Part shown: positions 20,020 to 28,874 of the stretch, piece by piece | Layout: every line of letters begins with the position of its first letter | Numbering within the stretch: position 1 is the first letter of the stretch | Origin: Clostridiales bacterium | GTDB taxonomy: Bacteria > Bacillota > Clostridia > Christensenellales > Aristaeellaceae | Direction of reading: 5' to 3' | Length of the DNA stretch: 64,000 nt | NCBI GenBank assembly: GCA_017569285.1 | Contig: CP069419.1 | Coordinates: 2,294,001 to 2,358,000 of the forward strand | Made by a program: the position numbers and the translations under genes | The notes under the pieces: generated by a model | The model's database searches: none | The model's input: the letters and a program-made list of their open reading frames with translations, nothing else | What the model was told of the DNA's origin: nothing

Positions 20020-20871
20020 TTATTTGATTCCGGTCAGGGCAATGCCCTCGATGAACTGCCGCTGGAAAATGGCATAGATGATAATCAGCGGGATCGTGGC
20101 CAGCATGGCGCCGGCCATGATGCTGGGATAGTCCGTAATATACTGCCCCTGCAGGTAGCTGAGGCCGGCGGAAAGGGTCATCTTGGCCTTTTCCGTGTTG
20201 ACGATCATGGGCCACATCAGGTTGTTCCAGGCAAATCGCAGCGTCAGTACGCCCAGGGAGACCAAGCCGGGTTTGATCAGCGGAAGCATGATCCGCAGGT
20301 AGGTCCTGCCGTGGCCGCAGCCATCAATCCGGGCGGCGTCCTCCAGCTCCAGCGGAATGGTCATGAAGAACTGCCGCATCAGGAAGGTGCCGAAGGCGCT
20401 GAACAGGTTGGGAAGGTAGATAGCGTGCAGCGTATTGAGCAGCTTCATCTTCTGGATGATCAGGTACTGGGGCAGGATCAGGAAAGAGCTCGGGATCATC
20501 AGCACGGACAGGCAGAGGACGAAAAGGAAATTCCGCCCCGGGAACCGGATCCGCGCGAAGGCATACCCGGCAAGCGAGCACAGCAGGAGCTGGCCGGCTA
20601 CAATGATCACGGAGGTGAGGATCGTGTTCCAGTACATCTGGAAGAAAGGCAGCTTATTGCCCAGGGAAGTATAGGCGTCCGTATTCCAGGCGCGCGGAAG
20701 GATGGACGGCGGGATGGAGACTGCCTCCATCGAGGTTTTCATGGAGGTCAGGAACATCCAGACGAACGGGGCCAGCGTGATGACGCAGCCCAGGAGGAGC
20801 ACGATATAGATCACGATCTTTCCGTATTCGGGACGCCTGCGGGGATGTGTGCGGCGGATTGCTGTATCCAT
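20020..20871 (-). CDS. ABC sugar permease, MalG type
   Basis: A 283-residue permease with six hydrophobic helices and an EAA-loop variant (EDAARIDGCGHGRTYLRIMLP region, about residue 176 onward). AAGGAGG precedes the ATG. It is the last gene of a four-gene operon: dehydrogenase, binding protein, two permeases. Confidence 0.92.
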   Translation of the reverse strand: MDTAIRRTHPRRRPEYGKIVIYIVLLLGCVITLAPFVWMFLTSMKTSMEAVSIPPSILPRAWNTDAYTSLGNKLPFFQMYWNTILTSVIIVAGQLLLCSLAGYAFARIRFPGRNFLFVLCLSVLMIPSSFLILPQYLIIQKMKLLNTLHAIYLPNLFSAFGTFLMRQFFMTIPLELEDAARIDGCGHGRTYLRIMLPLIKPGLVSLGVLTLRFAWNNLMWPMIVNTEKAKMTLSAGLSYLQGQYITDYPSIMAGAMLATIPLIIIYAIFQRQFIEGIALTGIK

Positions 20872-20889
20872 TGCTGCTGCCTCCTTTCC

Positions 20890-21792
20890 TCAGTCATAAT
20901 GGACCCATTTTTTCTGCATCCGCATCTGGATCAGCGTGAGCACCATGATGATTACGAACAGCAGCACCGCGATTGCGCTGGCATAGCCCTTGGCGGAATA
21001 TTCAAACGCGTTCCGGTAGAAGTACATTACGATGCTCTGGGCATACTTCATGGCGATGCTCTTTGTCGGAAGCATCATATAGATCGTATCGAAAATCTGG
21101 AGCGTGGAGATCACCGTTGTGATGACCACGAAGAAGAGGGTGGGCGTTACCAGCGGAATGGTGATGCTGAGGAACTGCCGGATCTTGCCGGCGCCCTCCA
21201 GCTCCGCCGCCTCATAGTAGGTGGAGGAGATTCCCTGGATGCCCGCCAGCAGGATGATCATGTTGTAGCCGATGCCCATCCAGATGGACACAATGCTGAT
21301 ACAGACCAGAACTGTGTCCTTGCCGGAAAGCCAGGGCTGCGGAGTACCGCCGAGGGACTTGATCAGGTGATTCAGGATGCCGAAATCCCCGTTGAAGATC
21401 CAGCGCCAGACCATGGCAATCGCGGCGGCCATGGTGACCGTGGGAATGAAGAAGATGACCCGGAATACATCGCGGCCCCGGATCCTCGTGTTCAGCAGCG
21501 CGGCAAGGATCAGCGCGAGAACAACGGTCAGCGGGATGATGATCACCGCATACATCAGTGTGTTGCCCAGGGACTGCCACATTGTGCCGTCCTGGAACAT
21601 TTTGGTATAGTTGCTCAGGCCGGCCCAGGAGGAACGGTTGAAGGCGCCGACATTGTACAGGCTGTCCCGGAATACTTTGAAAACCGGATAAAAGTAGAAA
21701 ATGCCCAGGCCGGCGAGCAGCGGCAGGATCATGCCGTACCCCCATGCCCAGTCAATCCGCTTCTGCCGGTTGATATGCACTCTGGCTGTCAT
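20890..21792 (-). CDS. ABC sugar permease, MalF/UgpA type
   Basis: A 300-residue permease with the EAA loop EAAELEGAGKIRQFLSITIP. AAGGAGGT lies upstream of the ATG. Partner of the gene at 20020-20871, 18 bases apart. Confidence 0.92.
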   Translation of the reverse strand: MTARVHINRQKRIDWAWGYGMILPLLAGLGIFYFYPVFKVFRDSLYNVGAFNRSSWAGLSNYTKMFQDGTMWQSLGNTLMYAVIIIPLTVVLALILAALLNTRIRGRDVFRVIFFIPTVTMAAAIAMVWRWIFNGDFGILNHLIKSLGGTPQPWLSGKDTVLVCISIVSIWMGIGYNMIILLAGIQGISSTYYEAAELEGAGKIRQFLSITIPLVTPTLFFVVITTVISTLQIFDTIYMMLPTKSIAMKYAQSIVMYFYRNAFEYSAKGYASAIAVLLFVIIMVLTLIQMRMQKKWVHYD

Positions 21793-21814
21793 GCCGGTAC
21801 CTCCTTTGTTCAGG

Positions 21815-21855
21815 AATGCCCGGCCCGGGAACCGGGGACGGTTTCCGGGCCGGGG
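21815..21855 (-). repeat. Intercistronic hairpin after the binding-protein gene
   Basis: CCCGGCCCGG and CCGGGCCGGG arms form a long GC-rich stem with no T-run. It lies between the binding protein and permease genes and may stabilise the upstream mRNA. Confidence 0.6.
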
Positions 21856-21879
21856 TGTGAATTGCCGGGATGAATGTTT

Positions 21880-23115
21880 TTACTGTCCCAGACGGGCCAT
21901 GATGTTGTCACAGGCTTCGTCCACGGTAATCTCGAGGTTGAAGGCCCGGACCAGTTCTTCCCACATGATGTCGCCCCACTCGAGGACATAGGCGGAGGAG
22001 GGGTACACATAGGAGTAGTTGGCTGCAGCGTCAGAGAAGATCTTCATGTTGTACTGCGGATAAGCATCGAAGAACTTGTCGGAGTACTCCATGTAGGAGG
22101 TGATCACGATACCCGTGGGAGCCAGCTTCTCATTGACTTCAGCGCCGGCCAGGTAAGCGAGCCATGCGTACGCTTCGTCCGGATGCGCGGAGAAGACGGA
22201 GAGGCAGTTGGCCTTGCCGTGGATGACGGAGGCACGGTTGCCGCTGGACATCAGGGGCAGTTCCACCACGTCGCAGACATCCTTCACGGTGGAGTCATCG
22301 GAGGCATAGTAGGCAACCAGCCAGTCACCGGAGAAGATCATGCCCAGCTTGCCGGCCATGAACCGGAGATAGCCTTCGGTTTCTTCCAGGGAAGCTTCAG
22401 AGGGGGATACGTTTTCCTTCATCAGGTCAACCCAGCACTGGATGCCGGCGCGGGTCTTCGGATCGTTGAAACCGAACTTGTCGCCGTCCACGAACCAGCC
22501 GCCTTCCGCGAACACAGTGTTGTAGAATCCCTGCTGGTCACTGTAACCCGCGGCGATGCCGTAGATGTCGTCTCCCAGGGCATTGATCGCCTTGGCGGCG
22601 GCCGTCAGGTCTTCCCAGGTCCATTCGGGGGTGGGGTAGGCAATGCCGGCCTGGTCAAACAGGGCTTTGTTGTACCACAGGCCGATGGTGTCGTAGTCCA
22701 TCGGGATGCCGTACTGCACGCCATCGAAATTATACATCTCATTCATGGCTTTGGGATAGTTGTCCAGGCTGATGTCGGAATTCGCGATCCGCTCATCCAG
22801 GGGCGCCAGGATGCCGCCGGAAGCGTACTTCTTGATGTTCACGCCGTTCATATGGAAGACGTCCGCGATGGACTCGCCGTTGGCGGCGGCTTCCAGCTTC
22901 GTCCAGTACTCACCCCAGGCGGTGGGCTCCAGGACGATGGTTACGCCGGGGTGGGCCGCTTCGAAATCAGCCTTGCACTGCGCGTAGAAATCATCCAGGG
23001 TGCTCTGCCAGTAGGCGTAGTGGATCTCGATGTTTTCGGCGCAGGCAGTTCCGGCCACGCCGATGACCAGGGAAAGGACCAGGATCATCGTGAGCATTTT
23101 GACCAGTTTCTTCAT
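21880..23115 (-). CDS. ABC sugar transporter, extracellular solute-binding protein
   Basis: A 411-residue family 1 binding protein. The signal peptide ends in GTACAEN; the Cys is not in a good lipobox context, so signal peptidase I cleavage after Ala is more likely. The mature part has the family pattern IEIHYAYWQSTLDDFYAQCK and YGIPMDYDTIGLWYNKALFD. TAGGAGGG supports the start. It is preceded by the Gfo/Idh gene in the same operon. The ligand is unknown; GH30 and the NahK-like kinase nearby suggest a galactose- or hexosamine-containing oligosaccharide. Confidence 0.92.
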   Translation of the reverse strand: MKKLVKMLTMILVLSLVIGVAGTACAENIEIHYAYWQSTLDDFYAQCKADFEAAHPGVTIVLEPTAWGEYWTKLEAAANGESIADVFHMNGVNIKKYASGGILAPLDERIANSDISLDNYPKAMNEMYNFDGVQYGIPMDYDTIGLWYNKALFDQAGIAYPTPEWTWEDLTAAAKAINALGDDIYGIAAGYSDQQGFYNTVFAEGGWFVDGDKFGFNDPKTRAGIQCWVDLMKENVSPSEASLEETEGYLRFMAGKLGMIFSGDWLVAYYASDDSTVKDVCDVVELPLMSSGNRASVIHGKANCLSVFSAHPDEAYAWLAYLAGAEVNEKLAPTGIVITSYMEYSDKFFDAYPQYNMKIFSDAAANYSYVYPSSAYVLEWGDIMWEELVRAFNLEITVDEACDNIMARLGQ

Positions 23116-23178
23116 GTGTTTTCCCTCCTAAAAAATAATGAATGAAATATGCTCTGTCCGGCTTGCCGCCGGCAAGAT

Positions 23179-24429
23179 TCATCTGGTGCGCAGCCTTTCC
23201 GTCCAGGCTGCCATATCCACGGCCTGTCCCGTTTTCCGGGATTCTTCCGCCGCAAAGGCGAGCAGGTGGCTCTCCACGGAACGGGAGATCTCCGATGAGG
23301 CGGCGGTTCCGCTGCCCAGGGCAGCCAGGAACGCCTTCACCAGGCCGACATCCCCGCCGCTGTGCGCGCCGCTGACCTGCCCGATCAGGATCCGCTCCTG
23401 CTCAGCGTTTTCCGTTACGCTGGAGCGGAAATGGCTGACTGTGATTTCACCGGGATCGTCATCCCCCAGAATTTCCCCGTGCTCGCACATGATATGGATG
23501 GTGCGGTGCATGCGGTCGGTCATGCCGCAGAGGGTGAACACGGCGGTGGCGCCGTCCTCATACTCCATGGCCACGCTCTGGTGGTCGCACACATCATTGT
23601 CGCAGCGGAACACGCAGCGCCCGTAGGGACCGGTCCGGAGCGCTTCCATAATACCGGATTCCGTCTGGTCTTCGGTCAGCACCTGGGCGGGCCATTCCCC
23701 GATGACGGGAAGGTAGGCCTTCCGGGCATCGAAGCGGCAGCTTTCCGCAACCGGGCAGTCCAGGCAGCGCCCGGCACTTCCGGCAGGCGCGTTCTCCGGA
23801 CGGAAGAAGGAAAGGCTTCCCGTGGAGTAGATGCGCCGGACGCTTTTGCCGGCGAGCCAGAGCAGCAGGTCCATATCATGGCAGCTCTTCTGCAGGATGA
23901 TGGGGCTGGAAAGCTTCTCATTCCGCCAGTTTCCGCGGACAAAGCTGTGGGCAATATGGTAGTTGCCGATGTTTTCGGTATGATCGATGGAGATGATCTT
24001 CCCGAGCTCCCCGCTGTCCAGGATTTCCTTCAGCTTCCGATAGAAGGGGGAGTAGCGCAGCACGTGGCAGACGACGACCCGGCGGCCGAGCCGGAGGGCG
24101 GTATCCGCAATGGCCAGCGTTTCCGCCGGATCCGGGGAAATCGGCTTTTCCAGCAGGAGGTCATACCCGAGCTCCATGGCCCGGATAGCCTGGGAGTAAT
24201 GATCCCGGTCCATGGTGGCAATGATGGCGGCATCCGCCATGCGCGGGCGGCTGAGCAGGTCTTCCGCGGTGCGGAAGCAGGCGCTCTCCGGGAGACTGAA
24301 CGCAGTCCGGGCAGCTTCCCGCCGGGCATCGTCCGGCTCCGCGACGGCGACCACCGTGTGCCCCTGTTCACAGGAATAACGGGAATAGATCATACCGCGC
24401 TGCCCCGCGCCGATGAGAATCAGGTTCAT
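23179..24429 (-). CDS. Gfo/Idh/MocA family oxidoreductase
   Basis: A 416-residue NAD(P)-dependent dehydrogenase. The Rossmann fold starts at once (LILIGAGQRGMIY), and the EKP motif (LLLEKPISPD) near residue 97 provides the conserved Lys. Such enzymes oxidise or isomerise sugars, inositols or their phosphates, or act through a 3-keto step. A Cys cluster (CLDCPVAESC, around residue 224) is seen in a subset of the family. It is the first gene of the importer operon, directly behind the operator at 24452-24466. GAGGAG supports the start. Confidence 0.88.
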   Translation of the reverse strand: MNLILIGAGQRGMIYSRYSCEQGHTVVAVAEPDDARREAARTAFSLPESACFRTAEDLLSRPRMADAAIIATMDRDHYSQAIRAMELGYDLLLEKPISPDPAETLAIADTALRLGRRVVVCHVLRYSPFYRKLKEILDSGELGKIISIDHTENIGNYHIAHSFVRGNWRNEKLSSPIILQKSCHDMDLLLWLAGKSVRRIYSTGSLSFFRPENAPAGSAGRCLDCPVAESCRFDARKAYLPVIGEWPAQVLTEDQTESGIMEALRTGPYGRCVFRCDNDVCDHQSVAMEYEDGATAVFTLCGMTDRMHRTIHIMCEHGEILGDDDPGEITVSHFRSSVTENAEQERILIGQVSGAHSGGDVGLVKAFLAALGSGTAASSEISRSVESHLLAFAAEESRKTGQAVDMAAWTERLRTR

Positions 24430-24451
24430 CTCAGGATGTCTCCTCTGCAGT

Positions 24452-24466
24452 TTGTTTACTAAACAA
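24452..24466. promoter_or_regulatory. LacI-type operator over the importer promoter
   Basis: TTGTTTACTAAACAA is a palindrome with a single central base. It overlaps the -10 box of the minus-strand operon. The likely binder is the LacI regulator encoded at 24620-25633. Confidence 0.75.
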
Positions 24467-24492
24467 TATCACACGTTGCACGAAAATGTCAA
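24463..24492 (-). promoter_or_regulatory. Promoter of the dehydrogenase-importer operon
   Basis: On the minus strand TTGACA (24487-24492), 18-base spacer, TATTGT (24463-24468). Confidence 0.75.
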
Positions 24493-24542
24493 TAATGTTT
24501 CTTAAAAAATCCAGAAAATACATGTTTTTGTTTCGTAACACC

Positions 24543-24571
24543 TTGACAGGGGGAGGGCCGGGACTTATGAT
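24543..24571 (+). promoter_or_regulatory. Promoter of the LacI-kinase-mutase operon
   Basis: TTGACA (24543-24548), 17-base spacer, TATGAT (24566-24571). Downstream, GAAAC and GTTTC half sites eight bases apart (around 24582-24599) and an upstream TTGTTTCGTAACA (24528) may be extra operator sites. Confidence 0.8.
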
Positions 24572-24619
24572 AGAAACAGATGGAAACATATAGCGGTTTC
24601 AGTGGAAAGGAGAACTGAA

Positions 24620-25633
24620 ATGGCGAATATCCGCGATGTCGCAAAGCGGGCGGGCGTTTCACCCGCCACCGTATCCAGGGTGCTGAACAACAATCAAACC
24701 TATAAAATAACGAACGAAACACGCGAAAATGTGTTGCGTGCCGTTACCGAGCTGGGATATACGCCCCTGATCAAAAAAACCGACCGGTCCGAACGGGAAG
24801 CCGTGGACCAGCGGTTCTCCATCGGCTGCCTGCTGGCGACCACCCGCGGCAAGTACAGGGATCCGTATTACCTCTCCCTCCTCAGCGGAATTGAGGCTGA
24901 GATGGAGAAGCAGGGCGGCGTGGTTTCCCTGATCCATACCGAGCAGGAGCTGGAGGATCCGGAGATCCTGAACCGGACGCTGGAGGCAGGCTTGGACGGC
25001 CTGGTGATGATGCGCCCCCTGGAGGAACCCCTTTTCAACCAGCTGCGGGAGCGGATTCCGCATATCGTTGGAATTGATACCGGGCATATGCCGATTGACA
25101 ATATTGAATATGACCATTTCCGCGTCAGCCGGATGGCGGTGGAGTATTTATATGGGAAAGGATACCGGGAGATCGGGTTTATCGGCGGCGGCGCGGGAAA
25201 CCAACCCATGCGGCGCTCCCGCCGGTACCGCAGTTACCTGGAGACGATGGCGGAGCTGGGGCTGGAAGTCCGCCCGGAATGGGTCCTGGACTGCCAGTGG
25301 GATGACCGGAAATGCATGGAACTGGTGGAAGCCGCGGCGGCCGGCCCGGGACTGCCCCGCGCGATTTACGCGTCCAGCGACCTGATGGCGATGGCGGCCC
25401 TCCGGGCGCTGTACCGCCTGGGCATCCGCGTTCCGGACCAGGTGGCGGTGATCGGGATGACGGATATTGAAATGAGCCAGTATGCCAATCCACCCCTGAC
25501 CACGATCCATGTGCCGGTGGAGGAGATGGGCCGGACCTGCGCCAGGGTGCTTGCGGAACGGATCCGCGGCGATGAATCGCTGCCCAAACGGATCATCCTT
25601 CCTTCGGAACTGGTTCCGCGCGATTCCGCCTGA
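24620..25633 (+). CDS. LacI family transcriptional regulator
   Basis: A 337-residue LacI-type repressor. Its helix-turn-helix (IRDVAKRAGVSPATVSRVLN, residues 4-23) is canonical and the C-terminal domain is the sugar-binding type. The ATG at 24620 has AAAGGAGAACTGAA upstream; the ATG-like start at 24602 lies before it. It is divergent from the dehydrogenase-importer operon and heads a kinase-mutase operon, so it probably coordinates both. Confidence 0.92.
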   Translation: MANIRDVAKRAGVSPATVSRVLNNNQTYKITNETRENVLRAVTELGYTPLIKKTDRSEREAVDQRFSIGCLLATTRGKYRDPYYLSLLSGIEAEMEKQGGVVSLIHTEQELEDPEILNRTLEAGLDGLVMMRPLEEPLFNQLRERIPHIVGIDTGHMPIDNIEYDHFRVSRMAVEYLYGKGYREIGFIGGGAGNQPMRRSRRYRSYLETMAELGLEVRPEWVLDCQWDDRKCMELVEAAAAGPGLPRAIYASSDLMAMAALRALYRLGIRVPDQVAVIGMTDIEMSQYANPPLTTIHVPVEEMGRTCARVLAERIRGDESLPKRIILPSELVPRDSA

Positions 25634-25689
25634 CGGATTTTCCGGCGGAAGCCCGGCGGGAACGGAAACCGGAAACAGGAGAGAAAGAC

Positions 25690-26766
25690 ATGGAAGAAAT
25701 CATTCGGCTGTTCCGGACGGAAGGAACACCGGTCCGCTGCGTACCGCACGGATCGGGGCATATCAATCAGACCTGGCTGGTGGAGACCGACCGATCCCGC
25801 CGGTATATCCTGCAAAAAGTGAATACGGCCACATTTCCCGACGCGGACGGGCTGATGCGGAATATCATCCTGGTGACCGGACACCTGCGGAAGAAGGATC
25901 CGGCCCCCGGGCATGTGCTAACGCTCGTGCTGACGGCGGACGGGGAGTACTATATCAAAAAGCCCGGGAATGAACTCTGGCGGATGTATGATTTCATCAG
26001 CGGCGGCATCTGCCTGGACCGGGCGGAGAACCCGGAGGATTTCCGGCTGAGCGGCACGGCGTTCGGGCGCTTCCAGCAGCAGATGGCGGATTTTCCCGCG
26101 GGGGAGCTGACGGAAGTGATCCGCGGTTTTCACGATACCCCCGCAAGATACGCGGCGCTGCACCGGGCCGTCCGGGAGGACCGGGCCGGCCGCCTGGCGG
26201 GCGTTCGGGAGGAAATCGATTTCTGCCTGGAACGGGAAGAAGGCGCGGGCCTGATGGTGTCGATGCAGCGGGCGGGAGAACTGCCGCTTCGGGTGACGCA
26301 CAATGACACGAAACTGAACAACGTCATGCTGGATGAAAAGACCCGGCAGCCGCTGTGCATCCTGGACCTGGATACGGTGATGCCCGGGCTGGCGGGCAAT
26401 GATTTCGGCGACGCAATCCGCTTCGGCGCATCCACCGCGGCGGAGGATGAACCGGACCTGTCCCGGGTGCACCTGGACCTGAAACTGTACTCGGCGTTTG
26501 CGGAGGGCTTCCTCGGGGCCTGCGGAAAGGACCTGACCGAAGCGGAACTGGAGACGCTGCCGGACGGCGCGCGCTTGATGACACTGGAAAGCGCCGTGCG
26601 CTTCCTGACCGATTACCTGGACGGGGACGTATATTTCCATACGGCCCGGCCGGAGCATAACCTGGACAGGACGCGGACCCAGACTGCCCTGGTGGCGGAA
26701 ATGGAAGCAAATGAAGGCCGGATCCGGCAGATGATGCGGCGGATCCGGATGGAGGAAGGCATATGA
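25690..26766 (+). CDS. NahK-like anomeric sugar kinase (APH fold)
   Basis: A 358-residue kinase of the aminoglycoside-phosphotransferase fold, close in layout to N-acetylhexosamine 1-kinase. The opening PHGSGHINQTWLV is the nucleotide loop. HNDTKLNNVMLD (Asp206 as catalytic base) and DLDTVMPG (Asp228, metal) are the catalytic motifs. Such enzymes phosphorylate GlcNAc or GalNAc at C1. Its stop overlaps the start of a phosphohexomutase gene by four bases, so a sugar-1-phosphate made here could be moved to the 6-phosphate. No GH112 phosphorylase is present in the window, so the source of the free sugar is open. Confidence 0.85.
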   Translation: MEEIIRLFRTEGTPVRCVPHGSGHINQTWLVETDRSRRYILQKVNTATFPDADGLMRNIILVTGHLRKKDPAPGHVLTLVLTADGEYYIKKPGNELWRMYDFISGGICLDRAENPEDFRLSGTAFGRFQQQMADFPAGELTEVIRGFHDTPARYAALHRAVREDRAGRLAGVREEIDFCLEREEGAGLMVSMQRAGELPLRVTHNDTKLNNVMLDEKTRQPLCILDLDTVMPGLAGNDFGDAIRFGASTAAEDEPDLSRVHLDLKLYSAFAEGFLGACGKDLTEAELETLPDGARLMTLESAVRFLTDYLDGDVYFHTARPEHNLDRTRTQTALVAEMEANEGRIRQMMRRIRMEEGI

Positions 26767-28175
26767 TCCGGTTTGGAACAGGCGGATGGCGGGCAGTGAT
26801 CGGGGACGAATTTACAAGGGAAAACATCCGGCGCATCGCGGCGGCACTCGCCCGGCGGATGCAGGCGGAAGGCTGCGCGGAACAGGGAATCTGCGCCGGC
26901 TATGACCGGCGGTTCCTGAGCCGGGAGGCGCTGATCTGGTTCTGCCAGGTGCTGGCAGGCGAGGGAATCACGGTTTATTTTGTCAACATGAGCTGCCCCA
27001 CGCCGCAGGTGATGTTTACCGTAAAGGAAAAGAAGCTGCCCTACGGGGCAATGGTCACGGCCAGCCATAACCCGGCCATCTGGAACGGGATCAAGCTGTT
27101 CACCGCGGGCGGCCGGGACGCGGCCATAGAGGTAACCGAAGCCATCCAGGAGACCGCCAACCGCCTGAAGGATGAAGAAATCGGGGAGATGGATTTCGAG
27201 GAAGCGAAAGCGGCGGGAATCATCCGGATCATTGATCCGCGGGACGCCTACCTGGATTCTATCCTGAAGCAGGTCAATACGGAGGCCATCCGGAAGCGCA
27301 GGCTGCGGATTGTGCTGGACCCGATGTTCGGCGTCAGCCTGACCGGGCTGCAGACGATCCTGTATACCTCCCGGTGCGATATCGACGTGATCAACGACCG
27401 GCATGACGCATTCTTCGGCCGGCACCTTCCGGCACCGAACCCGGACACCCTGGTGGACCTGCAGTACGCGGTGAAGGAGCACCGGGCCGACGTGGGCATC
27501 GCAACGGACGGAGACGCCGACCGCCTGGGCATCATTGACGAGAAAGGCAACTACATCACGGCGAATGAGACGCTGGCGCTGCTGTACCTGTACCTGCTGG
27601 AGCACAAAGGCTGGAAGGGACCTGCGGTGCGGAACATCGCCACCACCCATATGCTGGACCGGATTGCGGAGGCGCACGGCGAGAAGAGTATCGAGGTGCC
27701 GGTCGGCTTCAAGTATATTTCCGCGGGGATGGAGGAGCATGACGCGCTGATCGGCGGCGAGTCCTCCGGCGGCCTCACGGTGCGCGGGCATATCGCCGGC
27801 AAGGACGGCCTGTACGCGGCCAGCCTGCTGGTGGAGATGCTGAGCGTCTCCGGAAAGAAGCTCAGCGAGCTGGTGCAGGATCTGTATGACCGGTACGGCG
27901 AGATGCACTCCGCGGAGTATGACTGGGCGCTGACCGTGGAAAAGAAGGAAGAAATCCGCCGCCTGATGATGGAGGAAAAGAAACTGCCGGACTTCGGGAA
28001 GCAGGCGGACAGGGTCAGCTATATGGACGGCTGCAAGGTGTATTTCCCGGACGGGTGGGTGATCCTCCGCTTCTCCGGCACCGAGCCGCGGATCCGGATT
28101 TTTGCCGAAGCGCCGACGGTGCAGGAAGCGGAAGCCCTCGTGCGGACGATGGCTGGCTTTACGGGACTGGCGTAA
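26763..28175 (+). CDS. Phosphohexomutase (alpha-D-phosphohexomutase family)
   Basis: A 470-residue member of the phosphoglucomutase/phosphomannomutase superfamily with four domains. Ser101 in VTASHNPAIWNG is the phosphoserine, DGDADRLG (around residue 243) binds Mg, GGESSGG is the sugar-binding loop, and RFSGTEPRIR near the end binds phosphate. It overlaps the kinase gene by ATGA. In this setting it most likely interconverts hexosamine- or hexose-1-phosphate and 6-phosphate; exact sugar is inference. Confidence 0.9.
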   Translation: MIRFGTGGWRAVIGDEFTRENIRRIAAALARRMQAEGCAEQGICAGYDRRFLSREALIWFCQVLAGEGITVYFVNMSCPTPQVMFTVKEKKLPYGAMVTASHNPAIWNGIKLFTAGGRDAAIEVTEAIQETANRLKDEEIGEMDFEEAKAAGIIRIIDPRDAYLDSILKQVNTEAIRKRRLRIVLDPMFGVSLTGLQTILYTSRCDIDVINDRHDAFFGRHLPAPNPDTLVDLQYAVKEHRADVGIATDGDADRLGIIDEKGNYITANETLALLYLYLLEHKGWKGPAVRNIATTHMLDRIAEAHGEKSIEVPVGFKYISAGMEEHDALIGGESSGGLTVRGHIAGKDGLYAASLLVEMLSVSGKKLSELVQDLYDRYGEMHSAEYDWALTVEKKEEIRRLMMEEKKLPDFGKQADRVSYMDGCKVYFPDGWVILRFSGTEPRIRIFAEAPTVQEAEALVRTMAGFTGLA

Positions 28176-28206
28176 AACAATAACCTGGAATCTTCCGGAC
28201 AGTAAA

Positions 28207-28249
28207 GGACCCGGGAAGCAGCGCTGCTTCCCGGGTCCGTGCTTTTTTA
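28207..28249. terminator. Strong bidirectional terminator
   Basis: A 32-base perfect palindrome (arms GGACCCGGGAAGCAGC and GCTGCTTCCCGGGTCC) followed by GTGCTTTTTTAT. Ends the kinase-mutase operon and faces the CBM9-like gene. Confidence 0.85.
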
Positions 28250-28852
28250 TTCAAACGTCATCAGGCCGAAATCCTGCGGCCGGTGGAAGTCCGGCGTTTC
28301 GGAGGCGACCGGGTTCCAGGCCAGGTAATGCTCCTGCCGGGTCAGGTCGCCGCATTTATACACATTGGCCCGGAGGTTTCCGGTGAAGGTGAAGTCCGGC
28401 CAAAACAGCCGGAGGAACGAAAGCGGGATCCGATAAAAAACCTCCCATCCGTCCGGAGTTTTCAGCGGGCGGATCGCGAACAGGGTATCCATATCCCTTC
28501 GGTACAGGACGGTGCGGTCACCGCGTCCGCGGCCGAACCCGGCGTGCAGGCAGCCGTTGGGATTGATTTCAAAATTGAAGTACCGGTCTTCGTTCTCCGG
28601 CATAAAGAAGAACTCCAGGCAGCTGTCCCGGAAGACTGGGGAGAGGGGAGCGGTATACTCCGCACGGATGTTTTCCTCCACTGCGCGCAGGTGCACAAAA
28701 AGGAACTGCGCATCGTAGCAGAACTGCCCGAAGGCGCGGATGCCGCAGTCCGGCTTCCAGAGGATCCGGCCGGCTTCCAGCTCCGGAACGGCCGCCCAGT
28801 CCGGCTCTCCGGCAGCGGACCGGATCCGGTAGGGATTTCTGATCTCATCCAT
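28247..28852 (-). CDS. CBM9-like carbohydrate-binding protein
   Basis: A 201-residue protein resembling the carbohydrate-binding family 9-like domain on its own. RDSCLEFFFMPE followed by YFNFEINPNGCLHAGFGRGR is the recognisable core. No signal peptide, so it seems cytoplasmic, which is odd for a binding module. The ATG at 28852 has AAGGAAC AGG upstream; a longer in-frame start would run into the phosphatase gene. Transcribed just behind that gene with 22 bases between, so probably one operon. Confidence 0.75.
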   Translation of the reverse strand: MDEIRNPYRIRSAAGEPDWAAVPELEAGRILWKPDCGIRAFGQFCYDAQFLFVHLRAVEENIRAEYTAPLSPVFRDSCLEFFFMPENEDRYFNFEINPNGCLHAGFGRGRGDRTVLYRRDMDTLFAIRPLKTPDGWEVFYRIPLSFLRLFWPDFTFTGNLRANVYKCGDLTRQEHYLAWNPVASETPDFHRPQDFGLMTFE

Positions 28853-28874
28853 ATTCCTGTTCCTTTTCACAATC

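Noticed and set aside
18128-20215. A 695-residue GH30 protein starting at 20215
   Set aside because: The first 179 residues overlap the permease gene in another frame and end in the lipoprotein signal; the ATG at 19678 with a ribosome-binding site gives a clean lipobox.
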